From: Nonomuraea montanisoli
Lineage (GTDB): Bacteria > Actinomycetota > Actinomycetes > Streptosporangiales > Streptosporangiaceae
Assembly (NCBI RefSeq): GCF_013363975.1
Contig: NZ_JABWGN010000003.1
Span: forward strand, 1-64,000
Direction of reading: 5' to 3'
Length of the DNA: 64,000 nucleotides
The notes below the pieces were generated by a model, which saw nothing but the letters and a program-made list of their open reading frames with translations, was not told the DNA's origin and searched no databases. Each line of letters opens with the position of its first letter. The first letter of the stretch is position 1. A program made the position numbers and the translations under genes. Positions 17,171 to 25,895 of this stretch are shown here, in pieces.

Positions 17171-17289
17171 GCGCTTGGGATCCCTCCGGTCGGCAGTAGG
17201 GGATGGCAGGAAGTTCGCGTCGCGTCCGCTCCCGGCCTGTCCCTGCGATGGTATCGGCCCCGGCGGCGTCGCTCCGCCACCGGCCCCGG

Positions 17290-17721
17290 CTAGGGCGCGA
17301 GGAACGCGCCGAAGGGCAGGTTCCGGACCACCCAGTACACGAGGACGAGCGCGAGGAACGCCCACAGCCACGCCGGGTGCGCCAGGTCCGTCCGGCGCGG
17401 CCGGCCCTGCAGGGCGCGCACCAGCCAGCGTCCCCACCAGAACACCAGGAACGGGATCATCGCCACGGCGAGCGGGTTGAGGCCCAGCGCGGCGGCCGGG
17501 TCGAGGTGGGCCAGCGCGTGGATGGTGCGCAGCGTGCCGCAGCCCGGGCAGTACAGGCCGGTGGCCCACAGGAACGGGCACGTGGGGTAGTGCCCCGGCT
17601 CGTTGGGGTCGATCGTGCCCACCACGGCGAAGACCACGCCCGCGGCGGCGGCGACGCCGAGCGGCGCGAGCACCGACCGCAGCCGGTCGGAGCCGCGCCG
17701 CTCGATGTCCGCCATGCCCAT
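17290..17721 (-). CDS. DUF2752 membrane protein
   Basis: A 143-residue protein with three membrane segments and the DUF2752 signature [19 protein letters not shown], in which four cysteines lie close together. The ATG at 17721 shares its A with the stop codon of the CD225 gene (TGATG), so it is translationally coupled to it. A second ATG at 17715 is possible. DUF2752 proteins have no proven function. It sits between the CD225-type gene and trpC, 119 bases upstream of the latter. Confidence 0.85.
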   Translation of the reverse strand: MGMADIERRGSDRLRSVLAPLGVAAAAGVVFAVVGTIDPNEPGHYPTCPFLWATGLYCPGCGTLRTIHALAHLDPAAALGLNPLAVAMIPFLVFWWGRWLVRALQGRPRRTDLAHPAWLWAFLALVLVYWVVRNLPFGAFLAP

Positions 17722-18239
17722 CAGTACGTCGAGCTCGGGGCGTTGGCCGCCACGATCACGAACAGCAGCACGTATCCGATGATCACGAGGACCCACCAGA
17801 TGATGCCGGCGATCAGCGAACGCTTCCACCAGGTCTTGGCCTCCTCGGACGCCTGCACCGCGCCCTGGTAGTCGCCGACCTGCCACTTGGAGTTGACCTG
17901 CGACGACTTCACGATCGAGACGATACCCAGGGGAAGGCAGCAGAAGAGCGTCGTCAGGATCGCGGCGACCAGGTGGTTGTCCGGCGGGGTCTGCGGGGCG
18001 CCGTAGCCGCCGGGCTGGCCGTAGCCGCCGCCGGGGGGCTGCTGACCGTAACCGCCGCCGTAGCCGCCACCGCTCGGCGGCTGCTGGCCGTAGCCACCGC
18101 CGCTGGGGGGCTGCTGGCCGTAGCCGCCACCGCTGGGAGGCTGCTGGCCGTAACCGCCACCGCTCGGCGGCTGCTGGCCGTAGCCACCGCCCGGAGGCTG
18201 GGCGCCGTACCCGCCGTCGCCCTGGTTCCCGTAGCTCAT
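17721..18239 (-). CDS. CD225/dispanin-family protein with Gly-Tyr-Gln-rich N-terminus
   Basis: A 172-residue protein. Residues 1-85 are a low-complexity tail of near-perfect [11 protein letters not shown] units. The C-terminal half is a CD225 domain: a first hydrophobic segment with paired Cys ([22 protein letters not shown]), a loop ([20 protein letters not shown]) and a second membrane segment. Family proteins insert as re-entrant or two-pass membrane proteins. The prion-like tail probably lies in the cytoplasm. GAGGAG precedes the ATG. It is coupled to the DUF2752 gene downstream. Confidence 0.88.
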   Translation of the reverse strand: MSYGNQGDGGYGAQPPGGGYGQQPPSGGGYGQQPPSGGGYGQQPPSGGGYGQQPPSGGGYGGGYGQQPPGGGYGQPGGYGAPQTPPDNHLVAAILTTLFCCLPLGIVSIVKSSQVNSKWQVGDYQGAVQASEEAKTWWKRSLIAGIIWWVLVIIGYVLLFVIVAANAPSSTY

Positions 18240-18419
18240 GCTGTGACTCCTCAAGTGTCCATCTCTGGCGAGTTGCGCGCGGCAGCCTAGCGAGAAACCA
18301 CCCGGGACGTGGAAATACGTCCACTTTGCGGACAATTTGTGATCAGACCGGAAGTCTCCGTGACCAACCGGCGGGCTTCACCGAACAGCACTGAACCGGT
18401 CAGGACGACCCGCAGGTCG

Positions 18420-19139
18420 TCAGTACGAGCCGGAGGTGCTCGCGGCCGTGGTGACGCCGATGAGGGCCAGCCACATGCCGCCGAAGAACAGCCACAGGAC
18501 CAGCCAGAGCACGATCGTGATGTAGGAGGTGACCAGGCCGCCCATGGCCATGCCCTGCCCCTCCTCGCCGGTGCGCTTGATGCGGCTGAGCGCGATGTGG
18601 CCGACGATCGCGCCCGGGATGCTGGTCAGACCACAGAACACCAGGCCGACGATGCCGAGGACGAGCGAGGTGACCGCCAGGCCGTTGGTGCTGCGCTGCT
18701 GCGGGGGGCCGTACCCGCCGTAGGGGGCCTGCCCGTACGCCTGGCCGTAGCCCTGCTGGCCGTACGCCTGCTGGTCGTGGTTCGGCTGGCTGTAGCCCTG
18801 CTGGCCGTACGCCTGCGGCCCCGAACCCGGCTGGCCGTAGCCCTGCGCCCCCGAGCCGGGCTGGCCGTACCCGTAACCGCCGCTCCCCGGCTGGCCGCCG
18901 TAACCCCCGCCGTAGCCGCCGGCGGGCTGCTGACCGTAGCCCTGGCTCGGAGGCTGCTGGCCGTAGCCCTGGCTCGGGGGCTGCTGGCCGTAGCCCTGGC
19001 CGCCGCTCGGAGGCTGGCCGTAGCCGCCGTTGGGCGACTGCTGACCGTAGCCGCCCTGGCTCGGGGGTTGCTGGCCGTACCCTCCCCCAGGCGGCTGCGC
19101 GCCGTACCCGCCGCCGCCGCTCTGGTCCCCGTACCCCAT
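18420..19139 (-). CDS. DUF4190 membrane protein with long Gly-Tyr-Gln-rich N-terminus
   Basis: A 239-residue protein. About residues 1-145 are low-complexity repeats ([23 protein letters not shown]). A DUF4190 domain follows: [18 protein letters not shown], then [32 protein letters not shown], then a last hydrophobic segment. The tail composition matches that of the adjacent CD225 protein, so the two may share a partner or self-associate. GGAGG precedes the ATG. A 180-base spacer without recognisable genes separates it from the CD225 gene. Confidence 0.87.
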   Translation of the reverse strand: MGYGDQSGGGGYGAQPPGGGYGQQPPSQGGYGQQSPNGGYGQPPSGGQGYGQQPPSQGYGQQPPSQGYGQQPAGGYGGGYGGQPGSGGYGYGQPGSGAQGYGQPGSGPQAYGQQGYSQPNHDQQAYGQQGYGQAYGQAPYGGYGPPQQRSTNGLAVTSLVLGIVGLVFCGLTSIPGAIVGHIALSRIKRTGEEGQGMAMGGLVTSYITIVLWLVLWLFFGGMWLALIGVTTAASTSGSY

Positions 19140-19312
19140 GTCGATCCTCCGTCGTCGTGGCCCGTTGCAGGGGCAGCTTATTGACAAAAGGAACAGCGGT
19201 CCGGCGGGCCGGGACACCGAGGGCGAGTTGTAACCTCCACGCGACAGCCGCGACCAGGACAGACGCCCCAGTCGGGGCCGTTCCACCACGAAACCCGCCA
19301 ACGCGCGGGTTC

Positions 19313-19957
19313 TCAGGTGGGGTCGTCGCCCCGGTCGAGGGCGTCCCACAGGGCGCGGTCGCCGGCGACCTCGCGACGGCCTCCCGCCGGGGCGCGTTCG
19401 TAGCGGTCGGACATGCCCGCCCATCGCGGGCCGCGCACGGCGGCGAGCACCCCGCCCGCGACCATCAGCGCCGCGCCGAGCCCGGACAGCGCGGGCCAGG
19501 CCGCCACCACGTCCCAGGAGAACGAGCCGAGGCCGCGCAGCGCGTCGTGCTCGCGCAGCCAGCCCGCGGGGGCGTCACCGGCGACCGCCAGCCAGGTGGC
19601 GAGACCGGCGCCCAGGCCGCACACGGTCAGCAGCGCCCCCACCACACGGCGGGCGAACCCCTTCGAGGCCAGCGCCGCCACCACGCCCGCGAGACCGGCC
19701 AGCGCGAGAGGCGTCAGCACGGGGGCGAGCTCGCCGCCCGTCGGCGCCGCCGGGTCGGCTCCCGCGCCGCCCGGCACGCCCGCGGGGTGCCCGGCGCGCA
19801 CGGTGATCCACGCGCGGGTCGCGGCGAACAGCACCAAGGCGCAGCCGAGCGCCGTCAGGCCCACCCACGTCCACAGCTCGCGACCGCGCCCACGACCCGC
19901 CGCACGGGCGGTGTCGCGCGGGCCGTCAGGGCCACCGGTGTCGTGCGGGCCGGTCAT
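19313..19957 (-). CDS. Trp-operon-associated membrane protein (TIGR02234 type)
   Basis: A 214-residue protein with four hydrophobic segments and a C-terminal [11 protein letters not shown]...[11 protein letters not shown] tail typical of the actinobacterial trp-associated membrane protein family. The function is unknown; it usually lies between trpE and trpC. Here its ATG overlaps the hisI stop (ATGA), so trpE, which normally separates the two, is absent. The 173 bases downstream, before the DUF4190 start, contain no gene. Confidence 0.88.
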   Translation of the reverse strand: MTGPHDTGGPDGPRDTARAAGRGRGRELWTWVGLTALGCALVLFAATRAWITVRAGHPAGVPGGAGADPAAPTGGELAPVLTPLALAGLAGVVAALASKGFARRVVGALLTVCGLGAGLATWLAVAGDAPAGWLREHDALRGLGSFSWDVVAAWPALSGLGAALMVAGGVLAAVRGPRWAGMSDRYERAPAGGRREVAGDRALWDALDRGDDPT

Positions 19958-20304
19958 GGCGCGGCCGACACCTCCAGCGGGGCGGCGTCGAAGCAGGTGC
20001 GGTCGCCCGTGTGGCAGGCGGCGCCCACCTGGTCGACCTGGACCAGCAGCGTGTCGCCGTCGCAGTCGAGCGACACCGCCTTGACGTGCTGGACGTTGCC
20101 CGAGGTCGCGCCCTTCACCCAGTACTCGGAACGGCTGCGCGACCAGTAGGTCGCCCTGCCGGTGGTGAGCGTGCGGTGCAGCGCCTCGTCGTCCATCCAG
20201 GCGAGCATGAGGACCTCGCCCGTGTCGTGCTGCTGGACGATCGCGGGCACCAGCCCGTCGCCGTTGCGCTTGAGCCGCTCGGCGACCTTCGGGTCGAGGG
20301 ACAT
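19954..20304 (-). CDS. hisI: Phosphoribosyl-AMP cyclohydrolase
   Basis: A 116-residue enzyme of histidine synthesis that opens the adenine ring of PR-AMP. It is the single-domain HisI form. Conserved segments are [46 protein letters not shown] and [10 protein letters not shown]; the three cysteines bind zinc. The ATG at 20304 gives the standard N-terminus; an in-frame TTG at 20316 is an alternative. It is separated from hisF by about 35 kb, although the two are near neighbours in related genomes. Confidence 0.96.
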   Translation of the reverse strand: MSLDPKVAERLKRNGDGLVPAIVQQHDTGEVLMLAWMDDEALHRTLTTGRATYWSRSRSEYWVKGATSGNVQHVKAVSLDCDGDTLLVQVDQVGAACHTGDRTCFDAAPLEVSAAP

Positions 20305-20354
20305 GCCGCCATTCAACCAGCCGCGCCGGCCGCCCGCCGCACCGGAGCGCCCGC

Positions 20355-20690
20355 TCAGGCCAGGGCCTGGGAGAGCGTGGCGTAGATGGGGAACAGCGGC
20401 GCGAGGTTGGTGCGGCGCAGCCGGCGCAGCACCTGGCCGCCGGGCGCGACGAGGGCGATGCTCCCCTCCCGTTCGCGCAGGTCGGCGCGGACCCGCACGA
20501 GCACGCCGAGCCCGGTCGTGTCGATGAACGTCACCCCGCTCAGGTCGACGACCAGCCGGGAGCCCCGCGCCCTGGCCGACTCGTCGAGGCAGGTGCGCAT
20601 CCGGCCCGAGTTGTCGACGTCCACCTCACCGGCGAGGCTGACGACCGTCAGGTCGCCGTGCCTGCGCCGCGTCATCCGCAGCACGTCCAC
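20355..20690 (-). CDS. STAS-domain anti-anti-sigma factor
   Basis: An 111-residue single STAS domain of the SpoIIAA/RsbV type: [22 protein letters not shown], then [22 protein letters not shown]. The residue that is phosphorylated in relatives is Thr here (DTTG) rather than Ser. GGGGAG lies before the GTG at 20690. It is divergent from the MEDS/STAS gene at 20787, and an anti-sigma-type kinase follows that gene, so the three look like a partner-switching set. No sigma factor gene is nearby. Confidence 0.85.
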   Translation of the reverse strand: MDVLRMTRRRHGDLTVVSLAGEVDVDNSGRMRTCLDESARARGSRLVVDLSGVTFIDTTGLGVLVRVRADLREREGSIALVAPGGQVLRRLRRTNLAPLFPIYATLSQALA

Positions 20691-20786
20691 GCCCTGCTCC
20701 CCATGACGCCCTCCGGCCCCGCGGACCGGTCCCGTGTTCAGCACCGTACCGGTTTCGACGGCCCGTCACCCTGAGTTCGTTGAAGA

Positions 20787-21698
20787 ATGCACTACGTGAT
20801 GACGCCTGGCCGGGTACGGTCGTCGTCGGCGGGGATGCGAGCGGCGAGCACCGGGAGGGCCGTGACGGACGTGGCGGGGTCCGTCCTGGACCCGGAGCTG
20901 GGTGACCACGTGTGCCTGCCGTTCGCGGGCGAGGGCGAGCGGATCGCGGCGACCCGGCTGTTCACCGCGAACGGCCTGCGGCGCGGGGCCCGGGTGCTCA
21001 TCGTCACCTGCGCCCGCACGCCCGAGGAGACCAGGGCCTGGCTGGCCCCGGCCGTGCCCGGGCTGGCGCGGGCGGAGGCGGAGGGCCGGGTCGTGATCCG
21101 GCCGGCCGGCGGCACCAGCCTGACCTGCGGCCGGCCGGACCCGGGCCGGGTGCTCAAGGGGCTGAGCGCCGCGGTCGAGCAGGCGGGGCAGGACGGCCAC
21201 GCCGGTCTGTACGCGCTGGTGGACGCGGCGTGGGGGGCTCGCGACCCGGCCCGGCAGACGACGTGCGAGGCGGTGTCCAACCCGCTGTTCGGCGAACGGC
21301 GGCTGGCGTCGGTGTGCCAGTACGACGTGCGGCTGTTCTCCGGCGAGGCGGTGGAGCGGGCGGCGTCGGTCCACCCGATCGCGCCGGAACGGGCGGCGCT
21401 GCGCTACGCCGCGACGTCCCGGCCGCCGGGCCTGCGGCTGTCGGGGGACGTGGACCTGACCAACAGGCAGGCGCTGGCCTCGGTGCTGGCGCCGCTGGAG
21501 CGCGAGCCCGGCGAGGTGGTCGTCGACGCGACCGCGATGGGGTTCATCGACGCCGGGTCGGCGCAGCTCCTCTCGGCGACGGCGCTGGCCCGGCAGGGCC
21601 GCCCGACGGTCGTGGTGTGCGGGGAGGCCGTGGCGCGGGTGCTGCGGCTGGTGCGGGCCGACGCGCTGCTGACGGTCCGCCGGGGTGACGGTGGGTAG
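20787..21698 (+). CDS. MEDS-domain sensor fused to a STAS domain
   Basis: A protein of up to 303 residues. Residues about 35-195 form a MEDS/DcmR-type sensory domain (GDHVCLPFAGEGER, then GLRRGARVLIVTC and YALVDAAWGARDPARQT). The C-terminal about 95 residues form a STAS-like domain (LRLSGDVDLTNRQALASVL, VVVDATAMGFIDAGSAQLL), in which the usual phospho-acceptor Ser is replaced by Ala in DAGS, followed by Ser. The ATG at 20787 lacks a good ribosome binding site; GTGs at 20862 and 20871 with GGGAGG upstream are alternatives. It overlaps the kinase gene by 14 bases. Confidence 0.8.
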   Translation: MHYVMTPGRVRSSSAGMRAASTGRAVTDVAGSVLDPELGDHVCLPFAGEGERIAATRLFTANGLRRGARVLIVTCARTPEETRAWLAPAVPGLARAEAEGRVVIRPAGGTSLTCGRPDPGRVLKGLSAAVEQAGQDGHAGLYALVDAAWGARDPARQTTCEAVSNPLFGERRLASVCQYDVRLFSGEAVERAASVHPIAPERAALRYAATSRPPGLRLSGDVDLTNRQALASVLAPLEREPGEVVVDATAMGFIDAGSAQLLSATALARQGRPTVVVCGEAVARVLRLVRADALLTVRRGDGG

Positions 21699-22080
21699 GC
21701 CGGCGCTGGTGCGCAGCTTCGCGCGGGGCCGCATCACCGTGGTGCGGCGCGCGGTGGCGGAGTTCGCCGCGGCGGAGGGGCTGGCGGGCCGCCGGCTGGA
21801 GGACTTCGTGCTGGCGGTGAACGAGATCACCACGAACGCGGTGCTGCACGGCGGCGGCGGCGGCCGGCTGCGGCTGTGGTCGCTGGACGGCCGGCTGTGG
21901 TGCGAGGTGACCGACGAGGGGCCGGGCCTGCCGCCGGGGTGGATGGGGTCGGAGCGGACGCCGTCGCGCTACGACACGGGCGGCCGGGGGCTGTGGCTGA
22001 CCCGGCTGCTCTGCGACCACGTGACCATCGTGTCCACACCCGCCGGGACCAGCGTGACGTTCTCCACCTGCACCGGCTGA
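21685..22080 (+). CDS. RsbW/SpoIIAB-type ATP-binding protein
   Basis: A 131-residue HATPase_c protein of the anti-sigma regulatory kinase group. The N box is LAVNEITTNAVLHGG, the G1 box VTDEGPGLP, and the G2 box GGRGLWLTRLLCD. Such proteins bind a sigma factor or phosphorylate STAS partners. The GTG start lies inside the MEDS/STAS gene, so expression is coupled. Its natural partner is probably the STAS part of that protein or the separate STAS protein at 20355. Confidence 0.87.
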   Translation: MTVGRPALVRSFARGRITVVRRAVAEFAAAEGLAGRRLEDFVLAVNEITTNAVLHGGGGGRLRLWSLDGRLWCEVTDEGPGLPPGWMGSERTPSRYDTGGRGLWLTRLLCDHVTIVSTPAGTSVTFSTCTG

Positions 22081-22112
22081 GCCGCTCAGGAGCGGTGCAC
22101 CGGCTGGGCCGC

Positions 22113-23900
22113 TCAGGAGCGGGCGGCGGAGACCCAGGAGGCGTGCAGGGCCGCGTACACGCCGTCCTCCTGCCGGACGAGCTCGTCGTGCGGGCCGCGC
22201 TGGACCAGCCGGCCGCCGTCGAACACCAGCACCTCGTCGGCGTTCTCCGCCGTCGAGAGGCGGTGCGCGATGGAGATGGCCGTGCGGCCGCGCGTGACGC
22301 CCTCCAGCGCCCGGGCGAGGCGCACCTCGGTGGCCGGGTCGACGGCCGAGGTGGCCTCGTCGAGCAGCAGCAGGTCGGGGTCGGCGAGGTAGGCGCGGGC
22401 CAGGGCGACGAGCTGCCGCTCGCCGGCCGACAGCGACTCGCCGCGCTGCCCCACGGGCGTGGCGAGCCCGGCGGGCAGGCCGTCCACCCAGTCGGCCAGG
22501 CCCAGCTCGGTCATGGCCAGCTCGATCTCCTCGCGGGTGGCGGCCGGGCGGCCGTACCGGATGTTGTCCTCCAGCGTGCCGTCGAACAGGAAACCGTCCT
22601 GCGGCACCATGACGATGCGCTCGCGCAGCGAGGAGAAGCGCACGCCGCGCAGGTCGTGCCCGTCGACGGTGACGCGCCCGGAGACGGGGTCCATGAGCCG
22701 GGTGAGCAGCTTGGCGAACGTGGTCTTGCCCGACCCGGTCTCCCCCACCACGGCCACGCGGGAGCGCGGCGGGATCACGGCCGTCACCTCGCGCAGCACG
22801 GGCGGGCCGCCCGGGTAGGCGAAATGGACGCCCTCGAAGGCGACGGAGATGGGGCCGCGGGGCAGCTCGACGCCGTCCGCGCCCGGGTCGGCGACGTCGG
22901 GCGGCGTGTCGAGCACGCCGAGGACGCGCCGCCAGCCGGCCACGGCGTTCTGGGCCTCGTTGAGCACCTCGGTGGCGGTCTGCAGCGGGGAGACGAACAG
23001 CGTCACGAGGAACAGGAAGGCCACCAGCCGCCCGGCCGTGATGTCGCCGGACAGGCCGAGCCTGACGCCGAGCAGCACGATCCCGGAGATCGCGAGGGCG
23101 GCGACGATCTCGGTCAGCGGGAAGACGAAGCCGACGATGGTCTGCGCCCGGGTCTGGGCCGCCTTGTTGGCGTCCACGGCCTTGTCGACGCGCTCGGCGG
23201 TGCGCCGCTCGGCGGCGTACGCGCGGATGACGGCCGCGCCGACGACGGACTCGCTCACGGCGGCGAGCATGTCGCCGGTGCGCTCGCGGACCGAGGTGTA
23301 GGCGCCCGACAGCCACCGCTGGAAGCGCGGCAGGGCGATCATCAGCGGCAGGAAGCACGCCCAGACCAGCAGCGTGAGCTGCCAGGAGTAGAAGAGCATG
23401 AGCACGCTGGCCACGAGGAGCTGGCCGAGCGACACGATGATCATCAGCCCGCCCCACTGCATGAACGTGCTGATCTGGTCCACGTCGTTGGTGACGCGGG
23501 AGACCAGCGCGCCGCGCCGCTCGGTGTTCTGGGTGAGCACCGACAGGTCGTGGACGTGGCGGAAGCCGCGCACGCGCAGGGTCGCCAGGGACGACTCGGT
23601 CGCCTTGTAGAGGCGGACGTTCATGACGTAGCCGGCCAGGGCGGTCAGCACGACGGCCGCCGCGCACAGCAGGACGGCCCGTGTGACGTACCCGACGTCG
23701 GGCGTGGAGTCCTTCAGGCCCGTGTCGATGGTCTGCTGCACCGCGATCGGCACGATGACCTTGCCGGCCGTGGCCACCACCGCGAGGGCGAGCGTCCCGG
23801 CGAGTCCCTTGCGGAACTCGGGCGTCAGGGACAGCCCGCGGCGGATGGTGGCCAGCGCGGAGCGTTCGGCGCTGGCGCCGATCCCCCGGACGTCGCTCAC
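22113..23900 (-). CDS. ABC exporter subunit, half-transporter with complete catalytic residues
   Basis: A 595-residue fusion of six membrane segments (residues about 25-330) and an ATPase domain. Walker A is GETGSGKTT, Walker B LLLLDEATSAVD with the catalytic Glu present, and the switch histidine lies in ISIAHRLST. The signature motif is LSAGERQ instead of LSGGQ. Its GTG overlaps the stop of the partner gene (GTGA). Together they form a heterodimeric multidrug- or lipid-type exporter, with one complete ATP site formed by this subunit's Walker motifs and the partner's LSGGQ. Confidence 0.93.
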   Translation of the reverse strand: MSDVRGIGASAERSALATIRRGLSLTPEFRKGLAGTLALAVVATAGKVIVPIAVQQTIDTGLKDSTPDVGYVTRAVLLCAAAVVLTALAGYVMNVRLYKATESSLATLRVRGFRHVHDLSVLTQNTERRGALVSRVTNDVDQISTFMQWGGLMIIVSLGQLLVASVLMLFYSWQLTLLVWACFLPLMIALPRFQRWLSGAYTSVRERTGDMLAAVSESVVGAAVIRAYAAERRTAERVDKAVDANKAAQTRAQTIVGFVFPLTEIVAALAISGIVLLGVRLGLSGDITAGRLVAFLFLVTLFVSPLQTATEVLNEAQNAVAGWRRVLGVLDTPPDVADPGADGVELPRGPISVAFEGVHFAYPGGPPVLREVTAVIPPRSRVAVVGETGSGKTTFAKLLTRLMDPVSGRVTVDGHDLRGVRFSSLRERIVMVPQDGFLFDGTLEDNIRYGRPAATREEIELAMTELGLADWVDGLPAGLATPVGQRGESLSAGERQLVALARAYLADPDLLLLDEATSAVDPATEVRLARALEGVTRGRTAISIAHRLSTAENADEVLVFDGGRLVQRGPHDELVRQEDGVYAALHASWVSAARS

Positions 23901-25804
23901 GCGTTGATCCCCTCTTCCTCGGCGGCCGCGACGGCGGCCCGCTCTGCTGCTTCCCGATCGGCCGCTCCAGGGCCGGCCGCCCCGCGGGCGGCGGCCTCCT
24001 CCTCCTCGGCCGAGAGGGCGGCGCGCTCGGCCTCCTCGCGCTCGTAGGCGGTGACCAGGTTGCGGTAGCCGTCGCAGCGGGCGAGCAGCTCGTCGTGCGT
24101 CCCGTGGTCCACCACGCGTCCGCGGTCGAGGTAGACGACCTCGTCGGCCAGGGCGATCGTGGCCAGCCGGTACGCGACGACCACCACGCTGGAGGCGGCG
24201 GCCGTGTCCCGCAGCCCGTGCAGGATGCGGGACTCGACCTGCGGGTCCACGCTGGAGGTGGCGTCGTCGAGGATGAGCAGGCGCGGCCGACGGGCGACGG
24301 CCCGGGCCAGCGCGAGCCGCTGCCGCTGGCCGCCCGACAGGGTGGCGCCCCGCTCCCCCACCTTCGTGTCGAGGCCGGACTCCAGCCGGGCCACGAACCC
24401 GTCGGCCTGCGCCAGGCGCAGGGCCGCCCACACGTCCTCGTCGCTGATGGAAAGGCCGAGCGTGATGTTGCCGCGCACGGTGTCGTCGAACAGGAACGTC
24501 TGCTGCGGCACCAGTGCGACCGACTCGGCCACGGCGCCGTACGGCAGCTCGCGCAGGTCCACGCCGTCGAGCAGCACGCGCCCGTCCGCCGGGTCCACCA
24601 GCCGGACGAGGAGCTGCACCAGCGTCGACTTGCCGGAGCCGGTGGGGCCGACCAGGGCGACGGTGCGGCCGGGCTCAACCCCGAAGGAGACGTCGTGGAC
24701 CACGGCGGCGGCCTCGGGGCCGGTGCCGTAGGAGTAGGACACGCCGGACGTCTCCAGCCGGGCCGGCTCCGAGGTCGCGGGCGGGGCGGTGCGGCCGTAC
24801 TCCATGGAGCCGCTCGCCTCCAGCACGGCCCGCACCCGCTCCCAGCCGACCACGCTGCGCGGCAGCTCGGCGAGCACCCAGCCGAGCGCCCTGATGGGGA
24901 AGGACAGCAGCGTGAACAGGTAGGCGACCTGCACCAGGTCGCCCGGGTCGATGGAGCCGGACGCGAGCCGGGCGGCGCCGACGCCGAGCACGGCGAGCAC
25001 GCCCAGCGTGGGCAGCGCCTCCAGCATCGGGTCGAACAGGCCGCGCACCCGGCCGACGGCGATGTTGGCGTCACGCAGCTCCTCGGCGCGCCGCCGGAAC
25101 CGGTCGGTCTCCAGCTCCTCCCTGCCGAGGGTCTTGACGACGAGCGCGCCGTCGAAGCTCTCGTGCGCGATCTCGCTGACCTCGGCGCGCAGTTGCTGGG
25201 CGCGGGTGGCGAGCGGGCTGAGCCGGCGCTGGTAGACCAGGTTGAGCACGGCGATGGCCGGGAAGATCAGGAAGCCCACGAGGGCGAGCGCCGGGTCGGT
25301 GAGGACCATCGCGACGGCGGCGGTGACCAGCATGACGATCACGCCCACGGCCATGGGCAGCGGCGCGAGCGGCGCCCAGGCGGCCTCGGCGTCGGAGCTG
25401 GCGTTCGACAGGAGCTGTCCGGTCGGATGCCGGTGGTGCCAGGCGAGCGGCAGCCGCAGGTACTGCTTGGTCACCTCGCGGCGGGAGCGGGCCTGCATGC
25501 GGTACTGCATGAGCCCGGCCAGGATGCGCCGGCCGGCGACGCCGATCGACTTGAGCAGCGCGGCACCCATGATCAGCAGCACGCCGGTCCACAGGGCCCC
25601 GGCGGTCGCGGAGCCGGTGGAGAAGGCGGGCAGCACGACGTGCTCGGTGGCCCAGCCCAGGGCCCACGCGGAGCCCACGGTCATGCCTCCGTACAGGGCG
25701 CTGGACAGGACGGCCGAGGCGAACACCGCCTTCTCGGCGCGGATCGCCACCCCGAGGACGCGCATTCCCTGGCGCATGACGGCGGAGGTCACCTTGCTGG
25801 CCAC
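23897..25804 (-). CDS. ABC exporter subunit, half-transporter with degenerate ATP site
   Basis: A 635-residue fusion of a six-segment membrane domain and an ATPase domain. Walker A is GPTGSGKST and the signature is canonical, TLSGGQRQR. Walker B reads LLILDDATSSVD, so the catalytic Glu is Asp, and the switch His is replaced by Tyr (VVVAYRLATI). These changes mark the degenerate site of heterodimeric exporters such as TM287/288 or BmrCD (established family knowledge). The C-terminus is a long Ala/Glu helix (ERAALSAEEEEAAARGAAG). GGAAGGAA precedes the GTG. The substrate is unknown. Confidence 0.93.
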   Translation of the reverse strand: MASKVTSAVMRQGMRVLGVAIRAEKAVFASAVLSSALYGGMTVGSAWALGWATEHVVLPAFSTGSATAGALWTGVLLIMGAALLKSIGVAGRRILAGLMQYRMQARSRREVTKQYLRLPLAWHHRHPTGQLLSNASSDAEAAWAPLAPLPMAVGVIVMLVTAAVAMVLTDPALALVGFLIFPAIAVLNLVYQRRLSPLATRAQQLRAEVSEIAHESFDGALVVKTLGREELETDRFRRRAEELRDANIAVGRVRGLFDPMLEALPTLGVLAVLGVGAARLASGSIDPGDLVQVAYLFTLLSFPIRALGWVLAELPRSVVGWERVRAVLEASGSMEYGRTAPPATSEPARLETSGVSYSYGTGPEAAAVVHDVSFGVEPGRTVALVGPTGSGKSTLVQLLVRLVDPADGRVLLDGVDLRELPYGAVAESVALVPQQTFLFDDTVRGNITLGLSISDEDVWAALRLAQADGFVARLESGLDTKVGERGATLSGGQRQRLALARAVARRPRLLILDDATSSVDPQVESRILHGLRDTAAASSVVVVAYRLATIALADEVVYLDRGRVVDHGTHDELLARCDGYRNLVTAYEREEAERAALSAEEEEAAARGAAGPGAADREAAERAAVAAAEEEGINA

Positions 25805-25882
25805 TCGATGGGTTTCCTTCCGTCGCGAGAGCTATGTCCGTAACACCCAATCAATCCCGATCATCACGTTATTCCCCGCGGG

Positions 25883-25888
25883 TAAGGT
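25883..25888 (+). promoter_or_regulatory. Probable -10 element of a leaderless transcript
   Basis: TAAGGT fits the actinobacterial TANNNT consensus and ends seven bases before the GTG at 25896. The start codon would then lie at the 5' end of the message. No clear -35 hexamer and no ribosome binding site were seen. Confidence 0.45.
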
Positions 25889-25895
25889 TGAGAGC

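Noticed and set aside
20305..20316. TTG start for hisI four codons upstream
   Set aside because: It remains possible, but the ATG at 20304 matches the usual HisI N-terminus, so it was preferred.
21544..25074. 1176-codon minus-strand ORF across the exporter genes
   Set aside because: It is another frame of the two ABC transporter genes, which have proper motifs in their own frames.
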